Assembly (NCBI RefSeq): GCF_006335125.1 | Contig: NZ_VDMO01000010.1 | Span: 1-64,000, forward strand | DNA from: Deinococcus radiopugnans ATCC 19172 | Lineage (GTDB): Bacteria; Deinococcota; Deinococci; Deinococcales; Deinococcaceae | Length of the DNA stretch: 64,000 nt | Direction of reading: 5' to 3' | Part shown: positions 51,226 to 62,454 of the stretch, one piece after another | Position numbering within the stretch: position 1 is the stretch's first letter | How the letters are laid out: the number at the start of each line of letters is the position of its first letter | The notes under the pieces: generated by a model | Told to the model about the DNA's origin: nothing | Database searches by the model: none | The model's input: only the letters and a program-made list of their open reading frames with translations | Made by a program: the position numbers and the translations under genes

Positions 51226-51947
51226 GGAGCGCGGAAAACGAAAGCCGGGTGCTGGACAGACCCGGCGATATGACGTGGTATCCAGAGTCCAGCAGCCTGC
51301 CCAAAATCGCCCTCGTTATGCCTGTGCTAAGCGAATGGTTCTCAGACGGCAAGCGGTGAACGGCTGGACGTCGGCCACTTGGTCCTGAAGCTCGGCGAAC
51401 ACGTCGGGCCAGACGCTTCCAGCGCGGCGCCGTCCGCCATAGTGAACAAACAGTCCTGAGATAGGGCCTTCACGTCCAGCACGCGCTTATTCAAAGCATA
51501 GCGCAAGGGGTCAGTGCTGCTGACGCGGCCGAGTAGATGGGCTCTTCCGAATTCCTCGCCGGAGGTGGACAGCCTGGATTGAGCCGCTGTTCGGTCACGC
51601 CCAATCTGTAGGCTGAATAAGTTCATATGCGCTTCCGCGCCCGGCCGGGCCCTCCATGATCCGCGGCAGCTTCTTCGCCATGAGGTCGCCCAGATCGCGC
51701 ACCGCTATGGGCTGAGGGCAGTGGATGAACGCCACATATTTGCTGGAGCGCAGCTGGCTGTCGAAGCCGTCGAGCAGGCTATTGAGCATCTCACGCTGAC
51801 GTGCGTTGAGGTCTTGTCCCCCGTGGGCACGCCCTGCCCAGGACGGCGCGCCGCGTCCTGCTGCGGGCGTTCCGCATCAACTCTGCCTCCCGCTGCTGTG
51901 AAGCGCGCCGATCCCGAAGCGACTCTGATTAAGCCTGACCGGGAAGT
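51226..51947. other. Degraded region without an intact gene
   Basis: Minus-strand fragments in different frames look formerly coding: LNSLLDGFDSQLRSSKYVAF (51789 downward), and further left FVHYGGRRRAGSVWPDVFAE and VQPFTACRLRTIRLAQA. They cannot be joined without several frame changes and I do not recognise the protein. No tRNA or repeat copy is seen. Confidence 0.45.
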
Positions 51948-52327
51948 TCATCCCTGGGCGCAAAGCTGCTGGTCAATCCAGTGACGAACCGTCAGGTTGT
52001 GGACGAAGAATCCGTGCGTTTTGTGATCGAGCTGCAACGCTGCATCGGACGTCCAGGCGATGACGCTGCCCTCAGGCACCAGCGCAGCAGGGAAGGGGAC
52101 CGCTGCATGCCCAGGAGCGGCGTGTGTGGACGGCCTTCCAGGGCGTTGCTGATCAGGTAAAGGAGGGTCCGGGGATAGACCTCTGAGACAGCGCCCCCCT
52201 GACTGACTTCGGTGAGTTCCTCGTCGGCCGTCAGCCCCAGAACTGGCCTCCTGCGGTTTGCGGAGCTTAGGAAGGTCTGCCTGCCGGGAAAGCGGGCCAG
52301 GAAAGCGGTGGTGTCCGGGCGAGTCAT
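51948..52327 (-). pseudogene. Broken gene of unknown function
   Basis: From an ATG at 52327 the frame reads TRPDTTAFLARFPGRQTFLS and SEVYPRTLLYLISNALEGRP up to LLGMQ. Close to 52108 a one-base shift is needed to continue with VPFPAALVPEGSVIAWTSD, HKTHGFFVHNLTVRHWID and a TGA at 51948. The joined product would have about 126 residues and looks like the C-terminal part of a larger protein. I do not recognise the family. It is further evidence of decay near the right end of the suspected island. Confidence 0.5.
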
Positions 52328-52400
52328 GGTCCCTTCATCCGGCACCCAGGCAAGACTGAGGGTTGGTTCATGCTCGGGTCCCCCTGGAAGGGCGCGACGG

Positions 52401-52406
52401 TACTCT
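52401..52406 (+). promoter_or_regulatory. -10 hexamer TACTCT of the first paralogue
   Basis: TACTCT lies six bases before the GTG at 52413, which supports that start over the ATG four codons later. Confidence 0.5.
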
Positions 52407-52412
52407 CGCGAT

Positions 52413-52790
52413 GTGACCCCCGTGATGTCTCCCATTTCCAGCACGACCATTCCCAGAGCTGGGGTCATTGACGTGCCCTGCTACGCCGCACAGTCGTTCA
52501 ACGGCAAGACGGCCCTGCTTCAGTCTGAGGGCCGGACCGTGCCTTTCGACTTTGCCACCCTGTCTGAAAGAGACTTCGATCGGGCCCGCAGCGAGCGAGT
52601 GGAGATGTGGACCATTCAGGGATTGATTGCTGTCGACGTGGACTGGCTGATCGGGGTGATGGAGGCCACCACCATGAGTCAGAAGACGCTTGGGACTGAG
52701 ATTGAGGACATCTGGTACTACATTTCCCCGATCAACACGGTGCCCACCGTCGTGGCCGGGCGTTATGTCGTCTTGGGCCTGTACAGGTAG
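52413..52790 (+). CDS. Unknown protein, paralogue of the gene at 53582
   Basis: The 125-residue cytosolic protein aligns along its whole length with the gene 1.1 kb downstream. Shared parts include TALLQSEG/TALLQPEG, TVPFD, a Leu-Ala pair before a Trp (VDWLIG versus TRWMLE) and IEDIWYYISP versus IEGVWYYAWP. There is no membrane segment or known motif. Start GTG 52413 (VTPV) is chosen because it matches MTPP of the paralogue and has a TACTCT box six bases before it. Confidence 0.65.
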   Translation: MTPVMSPISSTTIPRAGVIDVPCYAAQSFNGKTALLQSEGRTVPFDFATLSERDFDRARSERVEMWTIQGLIAVDVDWLIGVMEATTMSQKTLGTEIEDIWYYISPINTVPTVVAGRYVVLGLYR

Positions 52791-52936
52791 GCCCCACTTC
52801 ACCCCAGCCACGTCGCACCGTCCAGGGCCTGACGGCTCGGCAATGGGTGACGGGGCCAGGCGCGCAAACGGGGCGGCAGGGGCTTGGGAGCAGGGCACAG
52901 TCGACGGGGTTCCTGCAACCCATGCACAATGGACGC

Positions 52937-53173
52937 ATGACTTGCCGTGACGAAATTCTCGCTGTCGCCCGCAAGTTGTGTCGTGAGCGCACGGAAGGAA
53001 CCTTTACGACCCAGGAGATCGTCGCTGCCATGCGCGAACGCGGCACCCGCCACCTGGACACCACCATCCGCCGCCACGTCGCCACCGAGATGTGCAGCAA
53101 CGCCGTCGGCCCAGGGGCGGGGAAATACCAGGACCTGGAACGCGTGGGGCGCGGTCTGTTTCGGCTGCTCTGA
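52937..53173 (+). CDS. Small helical protein, DUF7669-like
   Basis: The 78-residue protein reads DEILAVARKLCRERTEGTFT, then QEIVAAMRERGTR and TIRRHVATEMCSNA, ending in a short beta strand (GRGLFRLL). This is a winged-helix-like pattern that I know from small phage or island proteins (DUF7669 type, from memory). It lies between the two paralogues. It could bind DNA; no target is evident. Confidence 0.55.
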   Translation: MTCRDEILAVARKLCRERTEGTFTTQEIVAAMRERGTRHLDTTIRRHVATEMCSNAVGPGAGKYQDLERVGRGLFRLL

Positions 53174-53175
53174 CG

Positions 53176-53520
53176 TCACGCCTGCCCTCCCCGCTGACGG
53201 TCTCGCAGCAGGCCCACCACGCGCCGCGCCTCGGTCACCAGCGCCAGCGCCGGGGGCGGCTCGCGCAGGACGTGGGCGTGGAGGCCGTACTGGTCGTGCA
53301 GTTCGGCGTGCTTCTCCACCAGCGCGGCCAGACCCAGCGGGGTGCCGGGCAGGGCCAGCAGATAGGTCATGTCTGGGAAGCCCTGCGGAATGTGGGAGCG
53401 TGAAACGCGGCCCCAGCCAAGAATCACCAGGGCGGCGTCGGTTTTGACCGGGTACCGGCCGTGGCGGGTCAGGACGTCGCTGATCTGGGCCTCGGTCTGG
53501 GCTTCGCTGAGGTCAGGCAT
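53176..53520 (-). CDS. VRR-NUC-like small protein
   Basis: The 114-residue protein has SEAQTEAQISDVLTRHG at the start, a Lys in YPVKTDAALV, then PQGFPDMTYLLALPG and LAALVEKHAEL. Order and spacing resemble phage VRR-NUC nucleases (Glu, Gly-x-Pro-Asp, Glu-x-Lys), but the final E-x-K is EKH, so activity is doubtful. It is convergent with the DUF7669-like gene, with two bases between the stops. Confidence 0.45.
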   Translation of the reverse strand: MPDLSEAQTEAQISDVLTRHGRYPVKTDAALVILGWGRVSRSHIPQGFPDMTYLLALPGTPLGLAALVEKHAELHDQYGLHAHVLREPPPALALVTEARRVVGLLRDRQRGGQA

Positions 53521-53568
53521 GGGTCCGCCGCCTCGCCCGGCCTTTCGCACCCTCGGCCCTCTCGGGCG

Positions 53569-53574
53569 TAGCCT
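53569..53574 (+). promoter_or_regulatory. -10 hexamer TAGCCT of the second paralogue
   Basis: TAGCCT lies seven bases before the ATG at 53582, in the same position as the TACTCT box of its paralogue. Confidence 0.45.
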
Positions 53575-53581
53575 CAGCCGC

Positions 53582-53965
53582 ATGACGCCACCGATGTATC
53601 CCATCACCTCGAAGACGTTCCCGCGGACAGGCATCCTTGAGATTCCCTGCCTGAGCGCGGTGGCGTATGACGGCCACACGGCGCTTCTCCAGCCCGAGGG
53701 GATGACCGTGCCGTTCGACGTCTCTGACCTGACGCCAGACGAAGTTGAGGGCGTGGTCCGCGAGCAGGGGCGCGACGTGCAGCTTCGGGGCCTGGCTGCC
53801 CTGGACACCCGCTGGATGCTCGAACTTCCGGACGTCACCTTTCGTCCACCGTACCGCAAGCCGCTGGGCGTGCGGATAGAGGGGGTCTGGTACTACGCGT
53901 GGCCGCTGCGCTGGGACGAGACGTCCGGCGCGGGGGCACACACCGTGGTGGGCCTGTCGAATTAG
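53582..53965 (+). CDS. Unknown protein, paralogue of the gene at 52413
   Basis: The 127-residue protein shares its N-terminus (MTPPMYPITSKTFPRTG against VTPVMSPISSTTIPRAG) and central and C-terminal blocks with the gene at 52413; most columns in these blocks are identical or similar. It appears to be soluble. The pair stands next to island-type genes (DnaC-like, VRR-NUC-like, integrase), so both may be phage or plasmid cargo. I recognise no function. Confidence 0.65.
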   Translation: MTPPMYPITSKTFPRTGILEIPCLSAVAYDGHTALLQPEGMTVPFDVSDLTPDEVEGVVREQGRDVQLRGLAALDTRWMLELPDVTFRPPYRKPLGVRIEGVWYYAWPLRWDETSGAGAHTVVGLSN

Positions 53966-53967
53966 CG

Positions 53968-54564
53968 TCACCGCCGCCCCGCCGCTTGCCGGATGCGCGC
54001 CAGCGTGCCCTGCACCCGCGCACTCTCCACCTCGGCGCGGTACTGCGGCCCGTCGAACACCACCCACTCACAGGCGTGCTGGATGCGGTCAAAGGCGCGG
54101 TCCCCCATCGCGGCCTCCAGCTCTTTCTTGCTGAGGTTGGCGGTGATCACCGTGGGCTTGCGGGCGTTGTAGCGCGCGCCGATCACGCGGGTGAACAGCT
54201 TGCGCTCGATCTCGCCCTCCTTGCTGCCGCCTGCGCCCACGTCGTCCAGCACCAGCAGGTCCGGCCCGGCCAGCGTGGCGACGTGCTCGGCCTGGGTGCG
54301 GGCGCGGCGGGTGTAATCGCTTTGGACCTCGTCCACCCACTCGGCCCAGCTCACCACCAGCGCGGAATGCCCGGCGTCGATGGCGTCCCTGGCCAGCAGC
54401 CCCTCGGTCTGGGTCTTACCGCGGCCCTTGAGGTCCACCATCGCCACGTTGATGCAGTCGGCCAGCATATCCGCGACGCTCTCCCCCAGGGCGCGGGCCA
54501 TGCGCCAGCTCTCGTGCTCGATCTGGACGTTCTTCCAGCCCAGGTGGTACAGGGTGCCCTGCAC
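53968..54564 (-). CDS. DnaC-like ATPase, N-terminally truncated
   Basis: The 198-residue frame (GTG start) encodes a phage-type helicase loader. It has a P-loop-like VDLKGRGKTQ (about 43-52, altered from GxxGxGKT), SWAEWVDEV, Walker B LLVLDDVGAGG (about 104-114) and sensor region KPTVITANLS (about 136-145). The C-terminus (FDRIQHACEWVVFDGPQYR) is typical. The N-terminal zinc or DNA-binding part is absent, and the open frame stops making sense at about 54608, exactly where the integrase remnant begins. The changed P-loop adds to the impression of a dead gene. Confidence 0.65.
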   Translation of the reverse strand: MQGTLYHLGWKNVQIEHESWRMARALGESVADMLADCINVAMVDLKGRGKTQTEGLLARDAIDAGHSALVVSWAEWVDEVQSDYTRRARTQAEHVATLAGPDLLVLDDVGAGGSKEGEIERKLFTRVIGARYNARKPTVITANLSKKELEAAMGDRAFDRIQHACEWVVFDGPQYRAEVESARVQGTLARIRQAAGRR

Positions 54565-54610
54565 CCCGGCGCGTGCGTACTGGGCGGCCAGGCGGGCGGT
54601 GTGGGCACAT

Positions 54611-55515
54611 GAGATCCAGTTCGATCATCTGGAGCGCCACATCCTGCCGGTCCTCGACAAGGAGCGGCTGCAGAAGCTCTCCCCCGCCCACCTGCGCCGC
54701 CTGTTCAACGGCCTGAACCGGGCGGGTCTGGGCGCGTCCTCTCAGCGCCAGGTGCGTCAGTTCCTGATCTCTGCCCTGAGGGATGCCCAGCGCCTGGAAC
54801 TGGTCACCCGCAACGTGACCGAGGTGGTCAAGCCGACGCCAGCCCGGGGCAAGGAACAGGGCGCGCTGCCTAGCTTCACCGCCGAGGAAGCCGCCGCGTT
54901 CGCCGGGGCAGCGGCGGCAGACCACCGGGAGGCGCCGCTGCTGTTCGCGCTCTCGACGGGAATGCGCCGCGGTGAGGCGGTGGGGCTGCGCTGGCAGGAC
55001 GTATCCGGACGCGGCCCAGGCCCACGTGCGCGAGATCGTGGCCGAGGGCCTGCACGGCGTGATCCTCACCTCACCCAAGACCAGCAAGTCCCGCCGGACG
55101 GTCTACCTCTCCCCTGACACGGTGACGCTGCTGCGCGGGGTGCTGGCCCAGCAGGCCCTGCACAAGGCGGCGCTGAACGGCGCGGTGCGCGGGCACCGCC
55201 GGGACTACCAGCGCAGGCGGCCCTGAGGCGACAGCGGGCGGGTGTTCGTGAATTCGTTCGGCAACGCTCTGCTGCCAGGCAACCTGAAGCGGGACATGAC
55301 GCGCAGCTGCGCGGCGGCCAGGGTGCGCGAGCTGCCGGGCCACGGCCTGCCACACACTTACGCTGGCCCTGCGCGGCGGCGTGCCGGTGGAGGCGGTGAG
55401 CAAGCAGCTGGGCCACGCCAGCCCGGCCTTCACCCTGACCCAGTACCGGACGGTGTTCACCTCGGAGCGCGAGAAGTGGGCGCTGAACCTGTCCGAGTTG
55501 CTGGGGGCGGATTGA
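54611..55515 (+). pseudogene. Tyrosine recombinase (phage-type integrase), decayed
   Basis: The first frame gives FDHLERHILPVLDKERLQKL (core-binding domain) and LLFALSTGMRRGEAVGLRW with the first catalytic Arg. A frameshift near 55005 leads to VREIVAEGLHGVILTSPKTS. A TGA at 55224 interrupts, then RVFVNSFGNALLPGNLKRDM and HGLPHTYA follow; the second catalytic Arg (HxLRH) is Pro. Another shift near 55366 gives GVPVEAVSKQLGHASPAF and LTQYRTVF with the nucleophile Tyr. The N-terminal arm domain is missing. It ends 80 bases from the 3' end of tRNA-Val, the usual place for an integrase that targets that tRNA. Confidence 0.85.
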
Positions 55516-55565
55516 GCGGTTACGCACGCGTTACGCATGGCGCACCGGGGACCGTTTTACTTCAA

Positions 55566-55594
55566 ATGAAAAACCCGCGCTGGGCGGGCTTTTT
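55566..55594. terminator. Terminator downstream of tRNA-Val
   Basis: CCCGC/GCGGG with flanking A and T runs forms a hairpin directly beyond the tRNA 3' end on the minus strand; it also works for the plus strand after the integrase remnant. Confidence 0.75.
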
Positions 55595-55669
55595 TGGTGG
55601 GCGGTATAGGATTTGAACCTACGACCACTCGCTTGTAAGGCGAACGCTCTACCGCTGAGCTAACCGCCC
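55595..55669 (-). tRNA. tRNA-Val (anticodon UAC)
   Basis: The 75-base sequence, with encoded CCA, folds as a full cloverleaf: acceptor GGGCGGT/ACCGCCC, D arm GCTC/GAGC, anticodon stem TTCGC/GCGAG with loop CTTACAA, and T arm GTAGG/CCTAT with loop TTCAAAT. Anticodon TAC reads valine GTA and related codons. Its 3' half recurs in degraded form at 31.9 kb. Confidence 0.95.
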
Positions 55670-55857
55670 AATCCGGGGGCCTATGGTACGAGGTCTGGCG
55701 AGGAGGATCAAGAGCCAGCGGCCAATAGGACGGGTCCACTGACCTCTACTCTCTTGTCCAGCAAACTGACCGATCTTAATGAAGCCGGCGCATCCGGGCG
55801 GAGACACGAAAATTCGCACCCCGCATCCCAATTGCTGAATTAGAATTCTGAAGTTTT

Positions 55858-58365
55858 ATGAAGAAACTTCTGATTCTCCCGGCTGTTCTCAGCCTCAGCG
55901 CCCTCCTTTCTGCCTGCGGCGGAGGCGGCACCCCACCGCTCACATCACCGCCCACATCCACGCTCAGCAACATCCTCATTTCGGGGAAAATTACAGGGAC
56001 AGATCTACAGATCGACAGCGCCAGTCTTCTGAGCTACGACAACCCTTTTTTCGGCGAGGCGACAGTTAAGAACAACATTCTGACTCTGGATCTATCTCAG
56101 TTGATCCCAGGATCTGAAGATCTAATGGGGGGCTTCTATGGCGAGGGATGTACCGGAACCAATACGGACCCTCAGGCCCGTGTCCTTGAAAGCCTGAGCC
56201 TGAACGCCTACAGCCCTGAGGGTGATCTGATTGGAACCATTCGGGAAAAGATTGTTGATGGCCCTGACGCCATGCTGCCCAATCCCCTGGTCTACCGCCT
56301 GTATTCGGACCGTCCCTTCACATTCAAGGGAGAGTGCCAGTACACCCGCTCCGACGGCACGGTCATGACTGAGAAAGACGACATCCAGGCAGTCAAGGGC
56401 TGGAACACACTGGTTTTCGCAGGTGAGGGCCAGAACGTCACGGTGAGAAATGCAGCGTCTGGCAACCGCGCTGAATTAACCTTCACTTCGGCCACACCAA
56501 GGGTGGCAGTGCGCCTTGACCCGGAAAGTCTGATGTTCGCCGACAATGACCTGATGACGGTGAACGCACGCCTGATCCAGATCGGCAATTATTCCGGCGT
56601 TGTGCAGCTTTCCACCAACGTCGCAGGGCTGAGCGTCGAACCAGCCACCCTGACGCTCAATCCTCTGCCCAAGGTAAGTGCACAGGCAACAGGCGGACGT
56701 ACAGCGCGGCTCAGGATACTGGATCTGGAGCCCCAGCTTCTGGCAACCAAACTGACGTTCCGGTACACGGGAAAGCCCAACCTGAACGATATGCCATTTG
56801 AACTCCTGATCAAGGATTCGAATTCCAAGCAGGTCGGGAGCGGCACCGGGAAGGTCACGGCAGTCCGTCCTGGCTTCGACCTCTTCGTTTCACCCTTCCC
56901 ACTCACGCTTGGCCGCGACAGCACCGTTGAAGTTCCCTTTGTTCTGAGCAGCGTGATGGGCTTCAGCGGCACGGTGACTGTCAGTGCCGAGAACTTGCCG
57001 GGCGGCGTCAAGGCAACGCCCATGACGGTCAGCGTGACCAAAGACAGGCCTGCCACAGGCAGCCTGACCCTCACCAGTGACGCCTCGCTCAAGCCAGGGG
57101 TGATCCCAGTCACCATCACGGCACGGGGTGAGGGCAGCAGTGCCACCGCCAGCCTGAATCTGGAAGTTCCGAAACCGTCTGTGGCGGTTTCAATCCCGTA
57201 TGCCTACAACGGAATTTCGGTCTATCAGGGCGGGACAGGCTCTATCGAAGTCTTGGTCAGCAGCGCGTTCGGCTTTCAGGGCACGACGACCCTGTCCTTG
57301 ACTGGGCTGCCCAAAGGCGTGATGGCGGCACCGGTTTCTGTTCAGGTCAAGCCCATGGAGTCGACGACGCTGAAAATTCCATTGACGGTTGCTACGGACG
57401 CTGAGTTAGGGACCAGCAGCGTTCAGGTGACCTCATCTGACAGCGCCGGGGCAGACGGCGACGGTCCACCCGTGCGGCTGACTGTTCGTCCCACCCGCGT
57501 GGCGCTCGGCTATGTCAGCCAGTTCGGACTGGCGGCAGGCGACGCGGGCATCTGGGTCACCCGTGATAAATATGGTGCTGGCGGCTTCGAAACGACCCTC
57601 AGGCACGTCGTGGACGGCAAGGATAGCGCCGCCATTACCGTGACCGGACCCGTCTATCACCTTTTCGGACTGCCTGACGCGGCGGTGCTGGCATTAGGGT
57701 CAGGCGCAACATGGGTGGTGACCGACAAGGGTGCTATTCCAGGTGCGGTTGCGCCGGATGGCGCGACCTCCGGAGCGGTGGACCATCTGGGAAGGCTGGT
57801 GTTTGTTCAGAGTACAGCTGCCGCCTACGGTTATCAGTTTCGACTGGTGCGCTGGACACCCACCACTGGCACCACAGAAATCGTGGATGCGGCTCAGGCG
57901 TACAGCTCTGGCGGTCAACTCTTCCGCAGCAACAATGGACGGTGGATGCTGTACCGTCCTCAGTATTCTGCGGGGGGACTCAAAATCAATGCGGTTACAG
58001 GCGAAGTGACCAAGCTCGATCTGACCAACAGCCTGAGCAGCGTGGCAATCGACGACAACGGCACCGTCTATTTCACCGAGAATGGGCCTCTGCGGCGGTT
58101 AAATGCCGACGGCACCGTCACCATTTTCAACGACACCAACCCAGGCACCCTGATCGGCTTCGACCGCAAAAACCCAACGATTCTATGGAGCTTTCACAGC
58201 GACGGGGTAGGGCGTCTCGATCTCAACGGCAGCAAGTTCAGTCACGTTTCGCTGGGCAACACCAACCGTGCCGTCACGCTGGCTGGCGGAGGACTCGCCG
58301 TTCTCACGTCCGAATTCAGTCCGAACGACGGTATGGAGGTCGGTTTTGTGACCACGCTGCGCTGA
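55858..58365 (+). CDS. Large lipoprotein with Ig-like repeats and a propeller-like C-terminus
   Basis: The 835-residue protein has a lipoprotein signal with lipobox LSAC (Cys 20) followed by GGGG. Repeated Ig-like beta domains fill the middle: segments such as GFSGTVTVSAENLPGGV (about 360-376) and GFQGTTTLSLTGLPKGV (about 475-491) are clear internal repeats. The last 250 residues (DHLGRLVFVQST, IDDNGTVYFTENG) look like a beta-propeller. It is probably a surface protein binding a glycan or protein partner; none can be named. The coding DNA is less GC-rich than the neighbours. Confidence 0.8.
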   Translation: MKKLLILPAVLSLSALLSACGGGGTPPLTSPPTSTLSNILISGKITGTDLQIDSASLLSYDNPFFGEATVKNNILTLDLSQLIPGSEDLMGGFYGEGCTGTNTDPQARVLESLSLNAYSPEGDLIGTIREKIVDGPDAMLPNPLVYRLYSDRPFTFKGECQYTRSDGTVMTEKDDIQAVKGWNTLVFAGEGQNVTVRNAASGNRAELTFTSATPRVAVRLDPESLMFADNDLMTVNARLIQIGNYSGVVQLSTNVAGLSVEPATLTLNPLPKVSAQATGGRTARLRILDLEPQLLATKLTFRYTGKPNLNDMPFELLIKDSNSKQVGSGTGKVTAVRPGFDLFVSPFPLTLGRDSTVEVPFVLSSVMGFSGTVTVSAENLPGGVKATPMTVSVTKDRPATGSLTLTSDASLKPGVIPVTITARGEGSSATASLNLEVPKPSVAVSIPYAYNGISVYQGGTGSIEVLVSSAFGFQGTTTLSLTGLPKGVMAAPVSVQVKPMESTTLKIPLTVATDAELGTSSVQVTSSDSAGADGDGPPVRLTVRPTRVALGYVSQFGLAAGDAGIWVTRDKYGAGGFETTLRHVVDGKDSAAITVTGPVYHLFGLPDAAVLALGSGATWVVTDKGAIPGAVAPDGATSGAVDHLGRLVFVQSTAAAYGYQFRLVRWTPTTGTTEIVDAAQAYSSGGQLFRSNNGRWMLYRPQYSAGGLKINAVTGEVTKLDLTNSLSSVAIDDNGTVYFTENGPLRRLNADGTVTIFNDTNPGTLIGFDRKNPTILWSFHSDGVGRLDLNGSKFSHVSLGNTNRAVTLAGGGLAVLTSEFSPNDGMEVGFVTTLR

Positions 58366-58397
58366 TTTCCGCCAGACTCCATTTCCATTAAATCAAT

Positions 58398-58428
58398 GGG
58401 GCCAACGCGATTAACTGCGTGTGGCCCC
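58398..58428. terminator. Two-way terminator between convergent genes
   Basis: GGGGCCAACGC pairs with GCGTGTGGCCCC (small internal mismatch) between the lipoprotein gene and the gene ending at 58449. Confidence 0.75.
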
Positions 58429-58448
58429 TTACACTTCTAAGTTCGGTT

Positions 58449-58775
58449 TCAGTCCAGTTCCATATCGATCATCAGCGGGTTCTCTTTGCCGTCCTTGCCA
58501 CCGGCCCGCACGTCTGGAATCCCGATGGGCGTGGTGCGGTCCATTTCCTTCGGGGCCTGGCCGGGCTTGACCCAGTGGGTGCCGGGGCCGGCCGGACCGG
58601 CGGTGCGGGCTGGGGCCACCGGATACGCGGCCAGCCGGGCGGCGCGCAGGATCGAGTCCAGCTCGGGTGAAGTCAGCAACCCCTTGTTTTCCAGGGTGCT
58701 CAGCAGGCCCAGCACCAGCTTGCGCGTGAATTCGGCCTCCTGCTCGGGGGTCTTGAAAGGATTGACATCGCTCAT
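58449..58775 (-). CDS. Unknown small protein
   Basis: The 108-residue protein begins MSDVNPFKTPEQEAEFTRKL and continues with a helix (LVLGLLSTLENKGLLTSPEL), then a Pro/Ala/Gly-rich stretch and an acidic end. The first half looks like a short two-helix domain; no membrane segment or catalytic motif is seen. It is a single gene converging on the lipoprotein gene. I do not recognise a family beyond a general resemblance to conserved Deinococcus hypotheticals. Confidence 0.6.
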   Translation of the reverse strand: MSDVNPFKTPEQEAEFTRKLVLGLLSTLENKGLLTSPELDSILRAARLAAYPVAPARTAGPAGPGTHWVKPGQAPKEMDRTTPIGIPDVRAGGKDGKENPLMIDMELD

Positions 58776-59051
58776 GCGCTTCAGAGTAGCGCGGCCGGAC
58801 GGTGGCTGGGAGCCACCCCGGGGCGGCGGCTGCTCCCCAGCGGGTGACAGCCCGGCGCGGCAGCCGTGCGCCGCTCCGGGGCGCCAAACAGAGGGACGGG
58901 TGTTATCCTGTGCAGGTTGAAAATCGCCGGATGGCAACGGTCATGATGGTTACCCACACGGCAAAATGCCCGCCTTAAAATACGGGCCGAGTAGAAGTCC
59001 GGGCTGTGGGTTCAGGGCTGAGGGGCCCACGGGCAACCTGGGGAGGAACGA

Positions 59052-59408
59052 ATGTACAAGGGAAGAGAGGGGCAATGGGCATTCATGCTTCACCGCCTGT
59101 CGGGAATCGCGATCCTGGCGTATCTGCTGATTCATGTCTTCAGCATCGGCTCATTTATTTTTGGCGAGCGGTTTTACATGGCGATTCACGAGACCTATGA
59201 CTGGCCGGTCTTCCGCATCGGGCTGGTGTTCATCACGGCGGGCGTGGTGTATCACGCTTTCAACGGCCTGCGCATCATCGTGATGGACTTTACCGGGGCG
59301 GGCGTGGCCTACCAGCGCCAGATGTGGTACGCCGTGATGGTCCTGACCGTGATCAGCGGTCTCTACGCGGCCTGGACCCTGCTGCCGCGCCTGCTGGGAG
59401 GCTACTAG
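59052..59408 (+). CDS. sdhC: Succinate dehydrogenase cytochrome b subunit
   Basis: The 118-residue membrane anchor of complex II has three hydrophobic segments and the SdhC pattern FMLHRLSGIAILAYLLIHVF (about 11-30), with a conserved HxxSG and a second His, plus VVYHAFNGLRIIVMDF (about 65-80), the heme b area. It is first in the order C-D-A-B. About 130 bases of untranslated leader precede it. Confidence 0.93.
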   Translation: MYKGREGQWAFMLHRLSGIAILAYLLIHVFSIGSFIFGERFYMAIHETYDWPVFRIGLVFITAGVVYHAFNGLRIIVMDFTGAGVAYQRQMWYAVMVLTVISGLYAAWTLLPRLLGGY

Positions 59409-59409
59409 A

Positions 59410-59787
59410 ATGATCCGCGCGAGAACGTTTATTGACGCGAAACAGCAGTCGCACAGCAACGCCGAGCTGAACTGGTGGATTTTCATGCGCATCAGCGGCC
59501 TGATCCTGGTGTTCCTGGTGCTGGGCCACATCTACATGACGTTTATTCAGGTCTCCGAGTCCGACGCCACCTTTACGGCGGTGGTGGGCAAGCTGGCCAA
59601 TCCGGCGTGGAAGTTCTACGACTGGCTGATCCTGGCGCTGGCGCTGATGCACGGCACCAACGGGGCGCGGTACTCCATCGAGGACTACATCCGCACCCGC
59701 CCCAACCGCGCCTGGGTCAAGGGCGTGTTCTACACGGTGGTGGCGCTGGTCTTTGCCTTCGGCACCATCGGCCTGTTCTCGATCTGA
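59410..59787 (+). CDS. sdhD: Succinate dehydrogenase membrane anchor subunit
   Basis: The 125-residue protein has three membrane segments; ELNWWIFMRISGLILVFLVL (about 19-38) and GHIYMTFI carry the second heme/quinone side, and LMHGTNGARYSIEDYI (about 78-93) is the usual SdhD motif. It starts one base after the sdhC stop and completes the quinone site (menaquinone expected). Confidence 0.92.
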   Translation: MIRARTFIDAKQQSHSNAELNWWIFMRISGLILVFLVLGHIYMTFIQVSESDATFTAVVGKLANPAWKFYDWLILALALMHGTNGARYSIEDYIRTRPNRAWVKGVFYTVVALVFAFGTIGLFSI

Positions 59788-59825
59788 GCCGTTTCTCTGA
59801 GAGCTTTGAAAGGACGTAACTGACT

Positions 59826-61577
<1,752 letters not shown>

Positions 61578-61633
61578 TCCGTGACTGAGGGGAGAAGACC
61601 TCTCTCCAGCTTCTTCCCTCAAAGGAATTCCAA

Positions 61634-62404
<771 letters not shown>

Positions 62405-62419
62405 GGCAGAGTTCAGGAG

Positions 62420-62454
62420 GGGCGCGGAGGCTACGGCTTTCCGCGCCCTTCTTC
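62420..62454 (+). terminator. Terminator of the sdh operon
   Basis: GGGCGCGGA pairs perfectly with TCCGCGCCC and is followed by TTCTTCT, starting 15 bases after the sdhB stop. It overlaps the end of the opposite-strand pseudogene. Confidence 0.85.

Noticed and set aside
51721..51984. Plus-strand frame in the degraded region
   Set aside because: It overlaps better minus-strand coding remnants, and its translation shows no domain or amphipathic pattern.
58920..59051. Riboswitch in the sdh leader
   Set aside because: The leader is about 130 bases long but I could not find a recognisable riboswitch core or a paired terminator/antiterminator.
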